From contig NZ_QVON01000003.1 in NCBI RefSeq assembly GCF_003426735.1, positions 496,001 to 560,000 of the forward strand: a stretch of 64,000 nt of DNA, in the 5' to 3' direction. The stretch is from Arenibacter sp. P308M17. Its GTDB lineage: Bacteria > Bacteroidota > Bacteroidia > Flavobacteriales > Flavobacteriaceae. This document shows positions 17,133 to 25,300 of the stretch, piece by piece (position 1 is the stretch's first letter; every line of letters begins with the position of its first letter). The translations under genes were made by a program, and so were the position numbers. A model generated the notes under the pieces. That model saw only the letters and a program-made list of their open reading frames with translations. It was not told the origin of the DNA and made no database searches.

Positions 17133-19685
17133 ATGCCAACAAAAATAGCCCAAGGACCACAAAAGACGTATAGTCAGGAAGAAGCCTATAATGCCTCACT
17201 AAAATATTTTAAAGGAGATGACCTTGCGGCCAGGGTTTGGGTAAACAAATACGCCCTTAAGGATTCCGACGGGAATATTTACGAGTTGACCCCGGACCAT
17301 ATGCACCACAGAATAGCTAAGGAGATTTCCAGAATTGAACTTAAATATCCAAATCCGCTCAAGGAAGAACAAATTTTTGAACTGATCAAAGATTTTAAAT
17401 ACATCGTTCCCCAAGGCAGCCCCATGGCGGGCATTGGCAACCCTTTTCAAATTGCATCCCTCTCCAATTGTTTTGTAATAGGCAATGAAGGACAATCTGA
17501 TTCATACGGGGGAATCATGAAAATAGATCAGGAACAGGTACAACTCATGAAGCGCCGCGGTGGTGTTGGCCATGACCTATCACATATACGCCCCAAGGGG
17601 TCTCCGGTAAAAAATTCGGCCTTAACCTCAACCGGCCTAGTGCCATTTATGGAACGGTATTCCAATACTACCAGGGAAGTAGCCCAAGATGGCAGAAGGG
17701 GGGCATTAATGTTATCGGTCTCCATAAACCATCCGGATGCGGAAGATTTTATAGACGCCAAAATGGAACAGGGCAAGGTAACGGGAGCCAATGTTTCCGT
17801 TAGAATGGACGATGATTTTATGAGGGCCGTTGAAAGCGGACAGCCTTACACTCAAAAATTTCCTGTCCAAAGCCACGATCCCAAGGTTTCCAAAACCATT
17901 GATGCCCAAAAACTATGGGACAAGATAGTGCATAACGCCTGGCAATCGGCAGAGCCGGGTATTTTATTCTGGGATACCATTATAAAGGAATCCGTACCGG
18001 ATTGTTATTCAGATCTGGGCTATAACACCGTATCTACCAATCCCTGTGGTGAAATTCCCCTATGCCCTTATGATTCCTGTCGCCTGCTGGCCATTAATCT
18101 CTTCTCCTATGTAGATCGGCCCTTTACAGATAAGGCTTCCTTTAATTTTAAACTCTTTAAAGAACATATTGCAGTGGCCCAGCGAATTATGGACGATATT
18201 ATCGACCTGGAATTGGAGAAAGTGGATGCGATTCTAAAAAAAATAAAAGCGGATCCTGAATTGGAAGAAACCAAGGCCGTGGAATATCATTTATGGACCA
18301 AAATTAAAGAAAAGGCCCAACAGGGAAGGCGAACTGGAATAGGTATTACGGCCGAGGGAGATATGCTCGCAGCACTTGGTCTCCGCTATGGAGATGAGGA
18401 TGCCAACCAATTTTCCATTGAAGTGCACAAGACCATTGCCCTTGAAGCCTATAGGGCCTCGGTACATACCGCTAAAGATAGAGGGGCGTTTCAAATCTTT
18501 GATGCTAAAAGGGAGAGACACAACCCCTTTATCATGAGACTGAAGGAAGCCGATGAAAAATTGTATTTCGAAATGTTGGAATACGGCCGAAGAAATATTG
18601 CGCTATTGACCATTGCCCCAACGGGTACTACAAGTTTAATGACCCAAACCACATCTGGCATAGAACCGGTTTTCCTGCCCGTATACAAACGCCGCAGAAA
18701 GGTGAATCCGAACGACAAGGATGTCCGTATCGATTTTGTAGATGAAGTGGGGGATTCTTGGGAAGAATATTTGGTTTTCCATCATAAATTCAAACAATGG
18801 ATGACTACCCAAGGAATGGATACCGAAAAAAATTATTCCCAAGAGGAGTTACAGAAAATCGTGGAGAGTTCCCCATACTACAAGGCTACTTCCAATGATG
18901 TGGATTGGTTGAGCAAAGTGCGTCTACAGGGTGCCGTTCAAAAATGGGTAGACCATTCCATAAGTGTCACCATAAACCTCCCTAACGATGTGTCCGAAGA
19001 ATTGGTAGGAAAACTCTATTTGGAAGCATGGAAAGTCGGTTGCAAGGGTGTAACCGTTTACCGGGATGGTTCCAGGTCCGGGGTATTGATTTCCAACGAA
19101 TCAAAAAAATCGGAAAGTGAGGGGTCCCTCACCCATTTCCCCACAAAACGTCCCCAAATTTTAGAGGCCGATGTGGTGCGACTTCAAAATAACAAAGAAA
19201 AATGGATTGCTTTTATTGGCCTGATAAACGACCAACCTTATGAGATTTTCACCGGAATGGCAGATGACGAGGACGGTATATTAATCCCTAGATGGGTAAA
19301 TAACGGAACAATTATTAAAAGTAGAAACGAGGACGGTTCCTCCCGATATGATTTTCAATACAAGAACAAAAGGGGTTACAAAACAACCATAGAAGGACTA
19401 TCCCATAAATTTAATCCGGAATATTGGAACTATGCCAAATTGATTTCCAGTACCCTTAGGCACGGCATGCCCATTGAAAAGGTGGTAGACCTTATCAATA
19501 GCCTACAACTGGACAGCGAATCTATCAACACTTGGAAAAACGGGGTTGCCAGGGCACTTAAGCGGTATGTGGCAGATGGCACGGAGGCCAAGGGGCAAAA
19601 ATGTGATTCCTGCAATTCCAAAAACCTGATCTACCAGGAAGGATGCCTAACCTGCAAGGACTGTGGTTCGTCCAAATGCGGATAA
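17133..19685 (+). CDS. nrdJ: Adenosylcobalamin-dependent (class II) ribonucleoside-diphosphate reductase
   Basis: An 850-residue cytoplasmic enzyme that makes deoxyribonucleotides with a B12 radical and needs no oxygen. The core shows SNCFVIGNEGQSDS, the active-site region NPCGEIPLCPYDSC, TAPTGTTSLM-like APTGTTSLMTQT and YRDGSRSGVL, all class II signatures. The C-terminus ends in a zinc-ribbon-like cysteine cluster (CDSC, CLTCKDCGSSKCG) that includes the redox pair for re-reduction. Length is normal. It stands alone between a regulatory region with a palindrome and a strong terminator. Whether the cell also has a class I enzyme cannot be seen here. Confidence 0.96.
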   Translation: MPTKIAQGPQKTYSQEEAYNASLKYFKGDDLAARVWVNKYALKDSDGNIYELTPDHMHHRIAKEISRIELKYPNPLKEEQIFELIKDFKYIVPQGSPMAGIGNPFQIASLSNCFVIGNEGQSDSYGGIMKIDQEQVQLMKRRGGVGHDLSHIRPKGSPVKNSALTSTGLVPFMERYSNTTREVAQDGRRGALMLSVSINHPDAEDFIDAKMEQGKVTGANVSVRMDDDFMRAVESGQPYTQKFPVQSHDPKVSKTIDAQKLWDKIVHNAWQSAEPGILFWDTIIKESVPDCYSDLGYNTVSTNPCGEIPLCPYDSCRLLAINLFSYVDRPFTDKASFNFKLFKEHIAVAQRIMDDIIDLELEKVDAILKKIKADPELEETKAVEYHLWTKIKEKAQQGRRTGIGITAEGDMLAALGLRYGDEDANQFSIEVHKTIALEAYRASVHTAKDRGAFQIFDAKRERHNPFIMRLKEADEKLYFEMLEYGRRNIALLTIAPTGTTSLMTQTTSGIEPVFLPVYKRRRKVNPNDKDVRIDFVDEVGDSWEEYLVFHHKFKQWMTTQGMDTEKNYSQEELQKIVESSPYYKATSNDVDWLSKVRLQGAVQKWVDHSISVTINLPNDVSEELVGKLYLEAWKVGCKGVTVYRDGSRSGVLISNESKKSESEGSLTHFPTKRPQILEADVVRLQNNKEKWIAFIGLINDQPYEIFTGMADDEDGILIPRWVNNGTIIKSRNEDGSSRYDFQYKNKRGYKTTIEGLSHKFNPEYWNYAKLISSTLRHGMPIEKVVDLINSLQLDSESINTWKNGVARALKRYVADGTEAKGQKCDSCNSKNLIYQEGCLTCKDCGSSKCG

Positions 19686-19729
19686 CCCATTTTTATTCGG
19701 GCCATGGAACCATATAATCCTAAAAGTTA

Positions 19730-19757
19730 CGCCCCCAAATGCATGCAATTGGGGGCG
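19730..19757 (+). terminator. Rho-independent terminator after nrdJ
   Basis: Stem CGCCCCCAA/TTGGGGGCG, 9 bp, followed by ATTTTAG. Confidence 0.8.
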
Positions 19758-19814
19758 ATTTTAGTATAACTGCATATTTCTGTCTATTTTAGATTTATCA
19801 ATTGAGATCAAAGA

Positions 19815-20762
19815 ATGAAAAACGTTTTCTGTATCGGGGAATTACTAATAGATTTTGTAGCGGAAAAACAGGGCAGCAATCTGGCAAGGGCCCATAATTT
19901 CACAAAAAAGGCAGGAGGTGCCCCGGCCAATGTGGCCTCGGCAATAGCCAAACTCGGGGGCAAAAGTTTTTTCATTGGTTGCGTAGGCAAAGATCCCTTT
20001 GGCACTTTTCTGATCAATACCTTAACCCAAGGACAAGTAGACGTATCCCTCGCACAGCGGTCCGATACTTTCACTACCCTTGCCTTTGTTTCCCTGGCAG
20101 AGGACGGGGAACGCGATTTTGTTTTTAGCCGGGGGGCAGACAAGGAACTTACACATGACACAGGACTAAAAAATCTGTTCAAGGACCAGATCGTACATTT
20201 TGGGGCCGCAACCTCCTTCCTGGGCGGTAGTTTGGAAGTGGCCTATTCCCGCTATTTCAAAGAAGCCATATCCCAAAAAAGTTTCGTGTGTTTCGACCCT
20301 AATTTTAGGACCGATCTGTGGAAAGGAACCGAAACCCTCTTTGTGCAGAAATGCATCCCTTACATAGAGAAGGCCCATTTGTGCAAATTTAGTTTGGAGG
20401 AGGCCCGGTTACTTTCCGGAAAGGATGATTTGGAAGGGGCATGTGCCTTTCTACACCAATTGGGAACAAAAATAATTACCGTTACCCTAGGGGGGGAAGG
20501 CACCTACTTAAGCACCCCATCCATACAAAAAATAATTCCCAGTATTAAGATAAAACCAATTGATACAACAGGTGCCGGAGATGCCTTTATTGGATGCCTA
20601 TTAAAACAAATTTCGCTTGTCCCCGATATAGACGCCCTTCTTGGCAATTCCGAATTATTGGAAAAAATGGTTCAGGATGCCAATAAGGCCGGAGCTATTA
20701 CCACCCTGAACTATGGGGCCATTGAATCCTTACCTACCCAAGAACAAATAGATCGGTTGTAA
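19815..20762 (+). CDS. PfkB-family carbohydrate kinase (fructokinase-like)
   Basis: A 315-residue sugar kinase. The N-terminus (CIGELLIDFVAE, then GGAPANVASAIAKLGG) and the C-terminal DTTGAGDAFIGCLL anion-hole motif with the catalytic aspartate are the two PfkB signatures. GELLIDF and the GGAP spacing resemble fructokinases, but ribokinase-type sugars cannot be excluded. It lies after the nrdJ terminator and is convergent with the AlbA_2 gene, only 19 nt from its end. Confidence 0.9.
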   Translation: MKNVFCIGELLIDFVAEKQGSNLARAHNFTKKAGGAPANVASAIAKLGGKSFFIGCVGKDPFGTFLINTLTQGQVDVSLAQRSDTFTTLAFVSLAEDGERDFVFSRGADKELTHDTGLKNLFKDQIVHFGAATSFLGGSLEVAYSRYFKEAISQKSFVCFDPNFRTDLWKGTETLFVQKCIPYIEKAHLCKFSLEEARLLSGKDDLEGACAFLHQLGTKIITVTLGGEGTYLSTPSIQKIIPSIKIKPIDTTGAGDAFIGCLLKQISLVPDIDALLGNSELLEKMVQDANKAGAITTLNYGAIESLPTQEQIDRL

Positions 20763-20781
20763 ATGCTGTGATAAGCAACCT

Positions 20782-21918
20782 CTAATTATACTTCATCTTT
20801 CTAATGATACGCAGGGATTCCTTTATGGATTGGTACACCGGGAGACTATATTTCTTCATAGCTGGCTTGGCGTTTTCCATAATATCCTTGGCCTCCTCGA
20901 AGCCATTGACATAACAAATTAAAAAAGTATCGGACAACAGTTCCAAATCCTTTTCCTCGTTTGGGGCCAAAGGAATTTCCTTTTCAATTTTCCTCAACAC
21001 GGCCACATTGGCGTTGTAAATATGGTGCAGTGTTTTTTTATCATATAAAGGAGGTTCAAAAATTAAATCGCTTTGAATGGTATAGGTACCGTTATCCAAA
21101 AACGTAATGACTACCTTTTCCAACGGATAGTATTTTTGCTGGTTACTTAACCCCAGCTGTACAAATTCTATGGTAGTAAAGGAATTTTCATCATAAGCTA
21201 TGGTAATTTCATCGAATTCCGAAAAAAACAACTTCACTTGTTCATTGATCAACTCAATGTCGACACGGGAATAATACGTTTCATTTTTTACTTTTTTCTG
21301 ATGCCCTGCCCAACATACCACAAATTGCTCTTTAAAGACCTTATAGTTACTGCTAAGATCCTTATGCCTTTCGTTTAAAAAATCGATCACCCCGTCCAAA
21401 GTAAGTTCAATGTTGTTTTTGGCATGCTTTTCAATGGTTGCCACCACATCCGAATTTACGTCCGTCAATTCAATTCCATAGGCCTTTGGCATACTTATAC
21501 TGCCATCCCTAAAAAATACCGATCCCCCATAATACTTCCAAATATTCTTTCTCAAGGAACAAACCTTCCCATTGGATTTTATAGTGACCAACCCAACCAC
21601 CTTGCCCATGGGCAAATGCGGAAATGGAATGTTTTCATAAGTAATCCGTGGAGGGTTGTCCAAATAGGCATTCACTAAATTTTGAATCTTGCTGTCATCA
21701 AAAAAATCGACCCCTATAATTTCATTGTCCCCATCCTCTACCCCAATAACGATAAAGGAATTGTTTTGGGGGTTGCTATTGGCAAGGGCACAGACATGTT
21801 TTAAAAATTTAGCCTTCCCCTCCCGCTGTCCAATATCTATAAAGCGCTTTTTATCATAAAAGCTATTTTCATCATTATGGGCCAATAGGTTTTTTACGAG
21901 CAGGCGCTTATTGATCAT
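20782..21918 (-). CDS. AlbA_2-domain ATP-binding protein
   Basis: A 378-residue protein. Its N-terminal domain (ENSFYDKKRFIDIGQREGKAKFL; key residues E17, F19 and K22-K23) followed by NNSFIVIGVEDGDNEIIGVDF has the pattern of the AlbA_2/Schlafen-like module, often annotated as a divergent AAA-4 ATP-binding protein. The C-terminal 200 residues are unassigned. It overlaps the stop of the SDR gene by 4 nt (ATGA), so the two are translationally coupled. Function is unknown; AlbA_2 proteins include regulators and putative nucleases. Confidence 0.75.
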   Translation of the reverse strand: MINKRLLVKNLLAHNDENSFYDKKRFIDIGQREGKAKFLKHVCALANSNPQNNSFIVIGVEDGDNEIIGVDFFDDSKIQNLVNAYLDNPPRITYENIPFPHLPMGKVVGLVTIKSNGKVCSLRKNIWKYYGGSVFFRDGSISMPKAYGIELTDVNSDVVATIEKHAKNNIELTLDGVIDFLNERHKDLSSNYKVFKEQFVVCWAGHQKKVKNETYYSRVDIELINEQVKLFFSEFDEITIAYDENSFTTIEFVQLGLSNQQKYYPLEKVVITFLDNGTYTIQSDLIFEPPLYDKKTLHHIYNANVAVLRKIEKEIPLAPNEEKDLELLSDTFLICYVNGFEEAKDIMENAKPAMKKYSLPVYQSIKESLRIIRKMKYN

Positions 21919-22688
21919 ATTTTCTTGTTAACAATCGTAGCACTGGCCTGTGCCGTAGGCAAAATTAATAAATCCGCAATATTGACATGGGAGGGCCTGG
22001 TAACCATAAAATAAATGACCTCTGCAATATCCTCCGCTTGCAATGGCTTATACCCCTCGTAGGTAGCCTCTGCCCTACCATTATCTCCTTTAAAGCGGAC
22101 TTTGCTGAATTCGGTTTCAACCAGTCCCGGATTAATGGCCCCAACGCGAATTCCGTATTTATTTAAATCTATCCTCATCCCTTGGTTTATGGCATCCACG
22201 GCATATTTACTGGCGCAGTACACATTCCCCATGGGATAAACCTCCTTCCCGGCAATAGAACCGATATTTATGATATGTCCCGATTTATTTTTGATCATTT
22301 TTGGCATTATGGCTTTGGAAACATATAAAATGCCCTTGACGTTAATGTCCAACATAGCTTCCCAATCATCCAGATCTCCATCCTCTATGGAATCAAGACC
22401 ATGGGCATTGCCCGCATTATTGATCAGAATATCAATATTGGAAAACTCCTCAGGAAGGGAAGCGATAGCCCCAAAAACGGCCTCTTTATCCCGGACATCA
22501 AATTCCAAAACGAAAACCCTGGTATGTCTGGAAAGCTCCTTTTTAAGTTCGTTCAAACGCTTTTTTCGCCTGCCGCAAATCACCAAATTAATCCTATTAG
22601 AGGCAAAGAGTTTGGCAGTTGCGAGTCCTATTCCGCTTGTAGCCCCAGTTATAAATGCCGTTGGTTTCCCATTATTGCTAATACTCAT
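21915..22688 (-). CDS. Short-chain dehydrogenase/reductase
   Basis: A 257-residue NAD(P)-dependent oxidoreductase. It has the Rossmann glycine motif TGATSGIGLA, NNAGNAHG, the catalytic serine in NIGSIAG and the YCASK tetrad element. The sequence resembles YdfG-like serine/3-hydroxy acid dehydrogenases, although the substrate is not certain. It is the upstream member of a coupled pair with the AlbA_2 protein. Confidence 0.92.
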   Translation of the reverse strand: MSISNNGKPTAFITGATSGIGLATAKLFASNRINLVICGRRKKRLNELKKELSRHTRVFVLEFDVRDKEAVFGAIASLPEEFSNIDILINNAGNAHGLDSIEDGDLDDWEAMLDINVKGILYVSKAIMPKMIKNKSGHIINIGSIAGKEVYPMGNVYCASKYAVDAINQGMRIDLNKYGIRVGAINPGLVETEFSKVRFKGDNGRAEATYEGYKPLQAEDIAEVIYFMVTRPSHVNIADLLILPTAQASATIVNKKI

Positions 22689-23346
22689 AAACTATACTTT
22701 ATTTTATTACAATACCGTTGGTCCGCTTTTATATTTCCCTATGATCGCATCCAAGGGAGAAAAACCATTCTGCCAACTAGGGCCTTCATGGCAACCGCTT
22801 AAAAACTAAGTTTTACACCTGGATATCTATCCGTGGAAAAGACCATTGGGCAAGCCGATTCATTGCCAAATGAACCATAAATATCAGCCCAATAAAAAGT
22901 GGTATTCCCTATGTCCAGGAACATCCCATTAACCTAGTGTCCTGTCAACCCTACTTTAGCCATCCCAAGTCTTGTTCTTTTTCACATGGCCTACGTTAAA
23001 AAACAGTTCCGTAGCTACGGCTATGCCCGTTTTTTGCGCCTTGACCCAACTCACGATCCATCATTCCTTACCTGTCGTTTAAACGTTGACCGAACACTGG
23101 ATCCTTTCGCAACAGAAAATTTATTATCCAAATGCCAGAAATAATTGTAACTGCAAGGATTTTGAAATAAGATGTTTTATTTTTCATATGTTTGTGAAAT
23201 TATGAATAATTCCCTTAAATAGTTCACAAAACTGGACCCATTGCTTAACTTTTAACCATACATTAACAGCCAATAACTAAATAAATTTTCAATTTGCATC
23301 CACTTTTGGAGTAAACCACTGTAAACAAAACAAAATAAAGGATTTT
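22689..23346. other. Intergenic region between the SDR and moxR
   Basis: 658 nt. It holds the promoters of the divergent SDR and moxR genes, a second copy of the CCGTAGCTACGGCTATGC repeat at 23009-23026, and a small minus-strand reading frame at 23068-23187. Otherwise nothing is recognised. Confidence 0.55.
23068..23187 (-). CDS. Possible 39-aa single-pass membrane peptide
   Basis: A short frame starting MKNKTSYFKILAVTI, with a hydrophobic stretch of about 17 residues (ILAVTIISGIWIINFLL) flanked by lysine and arginine and a hydrophilic tail ending QRLNDR. The charge pattern looks like a genuine small membrane protein. It diverges from moxR. I know no family for it; codon use is ordinary for the neighbourhood. 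Confidence 0.4.
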   Translation of the reverse strand: MKNKTSYFKILAVTIISGIWIINFLLRKDPVFGQRLNDR

Positions 23347-24348
23347 ATGGAAGAAAATACTTCGGTAGACATTAGTGCCGTGAATGAGAAAATTGCCCGG
23401 GAGAGTGCTTTTATCGACCTACTTATTTTAGAGATGAACAAAGTAATCGTTGGACAAAAACATATGGTGGAACGATTGCTCATTGGACTTTTGGGGCAGG
23501 GCCATATTCTTCTGGAGGGTGTCCCGGGTTTGGCCAAAACCTTGGCGATAAACACCTTGGCAAAAGCGGTACAGGGAAGCTTTAGTAGAATTCAGTTCAC
23601 TCCCGATCTTCTACCGGCAGACGTTGTTGGTACCATGATCTACAATATGAAATTGAACGATTTTTCAATTAAGAAAGGTCCCATATTCGCCAATTTTGTC
23701 CTAGCGGATGAAATTAACCGTGCTCCCGCAAAGGTGCAATCCGCCCTTTTGGAAGCCATGCAGGAAAAACAGGTTACCATAGGTGATGAAACCTTTATTC
23801 TGGACAAGCCCTTTCTGGTAATGGCCACCCAAAACCCGGTGGAACAAGAAGGAACTTACCCCTTACCGGAGGCCCAGGTGGATCGTTTTATGTTGAAGAC
23901 CGTTATTGATTACCCCAAGCTCAGCGAGGAGCAATTAATAATTAGGCAAAACCTTAAGGGCGCCTATGAAGAGGTAAAACCCGTGGTTAGCGTTAATCAG
24001 ATTCTCAGTGCCCAAAAGGCGGTAAGGGATGTGTATATGGACGAAAAAATTGAGAAATATATTCTCGATATTGTATTTGCCACCCGATATCCTGAAAAAT
24101 ATAATTTAGAAAACCTAAAACCCTTGATCAGTTTCGGAGCTTCGCCAAGGGGTAGTATCAATTTAGCGGTAGCGGCCAAATGCTATGCCTTTATAAAAAG
24201 ACGGGGTTATGTTGTTCCTGAAGATGTAAGGGCTGTGATCCATGACGTTTTGCGCCATAGGGTTGGCATAACCTACGAGGCAGAGGCAGAAAACATTACT
24301 TCGGAAGAAATAATAAATAAGATCGTAAACGAAATTGAAGTACCTTAA
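23347..24348 (+). CDS. MoxR-type AAA+ ATPase
   Basis: A 333-residue AAA+ chaperone-like ATPase and first gene of the Bat operon. Walker A GVPGLAKT is at residues 58-65, Walker B LADEINR at 119-125, and sensor ATQNPVEQEG follows. MoxR proteins work with von Willebrand A-domain partners to mature or assemble metal- or envelope-linked complexes; here such partners follow directly (DUF58, BatA, BatB). The gap to the next gene is 80 nt of repeated CTACAG/ACTG-like sequence with no clear terminator. Confidence 0.95.
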   Translation: MEENTSVDISAVNEKIARESAFIDLLILEMNKVIVGQKHMVERLLIGLLGQGHILLEGVPGLAKTLAINTLAKAVQGSFSRIQFTPDLLPADVVGTMIYNMKLNDFSIKKGPIFANFVLADEINRAPAKVQSALLEAMQEKQVTIGDETFILDKPFLVMATQNPVEQEGTYPLPEAQVDRFMLKTVIDYPKLSEEQLIIRQNLKGAYEEVKPVVSVNQILSAQKAVRDVYMDEKIEKYILDIVFATRYPEKYNLENLKPLISFGASPRGSINLAVAAKCYAFIKRRGYVVPEDVRAVIHDVLRHRVGITYEAEAENITSEEIINKIVNEIEVP

Positions 24349-24428
24349 TCAGTCTACAGTTATCCGTCTACAGCTTTTAGTCTTTAATCCTTAAACTGTA
24401 ACTGAATACTTTTTACTGCAAACTGAAA

Positions 24429-25295
24429 ATGGATACCAAGGAATTATTAAAAAAAGTTCGCAAGATCGAAATAAAGACGAGGCGTCTTTCCGACCATATT
24501 TTTGGTGGGGAATACCACTCTACCTTTAAGGGAAGGGGTATGACGTTTAGTGAGGTGCGCCAATATCAATTTGGTGATGATGTCCGGTCTATAGATTGGA
24601 ACGTAACCGCACGATATAACGAACCTTTTGTAAAGGTCTTCGAGGAGGAAAGGGAACTTACCATGATGCTCATGGTAGATGTGAGCGGTTCGGAACTTTT
24701 TGGTACCAGCAATCAGTTTAAAAAGGAAATTATTACCGAAATCTCCGCTACGTTGGCTTTTTCGGCACTTCAGAACAATGATAAAGTGGGACTTCTTTTG
24801 TTTACCAATGAAGTGGAACTTTACATTCCTCCCAAAAAAGGAAAAAGTCACGCCCTGCGTATAATTCGGGAATTGCTGGAGTTTACGCCCAATAGCAGTG
24901 AGACCGATCTGGGGGCTGCCTTAAAATTTCTTACCAACGTAATGAAGAAAAAGGCCATTGTCTTTGTCCTCTCGGATTTTATTACAGATGATTATCTCCA
25001 AACCTTACGTATTACGGGCAAAAAACACGATCTAACCGGCATTAGGGTGTTTGATGAGAGGGAGGAAAATATTCCAAATTTAGGCATGGTACAGATGCAG
25101 GATGCCGAAACGGGTGCTATCCAATTGGTGAATACCCAGTCCAAAAAAGTAAGGATGGCCTATGGCAAGCACTATAGTGAGCGGGTTGCCTATTTTCAGG
25201 AGACTTTTACAAAATCGGGTTGTGGGGTGTTAAGTTGTAGGGTGGATGAAAGTTATGTAAAGAAATTATTGGGCTATTTTAAGAGAAGAGGTTGA
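24429..25295 (+). CDS. DUF58 domain protein
   Basis: A 288-residue cytoplasmic protein. The DUF58 core is visible as GRGMTFSEVRQYQFGDDVRSIDW (residues about 36-58; key residues F41, D51, D56, W58), followed by a von Willebrand A-like half with DVSGSELFGT. DUF58 proteins almost always sit directly after MoxR ATPases, as here, and probably act as its partner. The next gene starts 5 nt after the stop. Confidence 0.93.
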   Translation: MDTKELLKKVRKIEIKTRRLSDHIFGGEYHSTFKGRGMTFSEVRQYQFGDDVRSIDWNVTARYNEPFVKVFEEERELTMMLMVDVSGSELFGTSNQFKKEIITEISATLAFSALQNNDKVGLLLFTNEVELYIPPKKGKSHALRIIRELLEFTPNSSETDLGAALKFLTNVMKKKAIVFVLSDFITDDYLQTLRITGKKHDLTGIRVFDEREENIPNLGMVQMQDAETGAIQLVNTQSKKVRMAYGKHYSERVAYFQETFTKSGCGVLSCRVDESYVKKLLGYFKRRG

Positions 25296-25300
25296 TTTAA

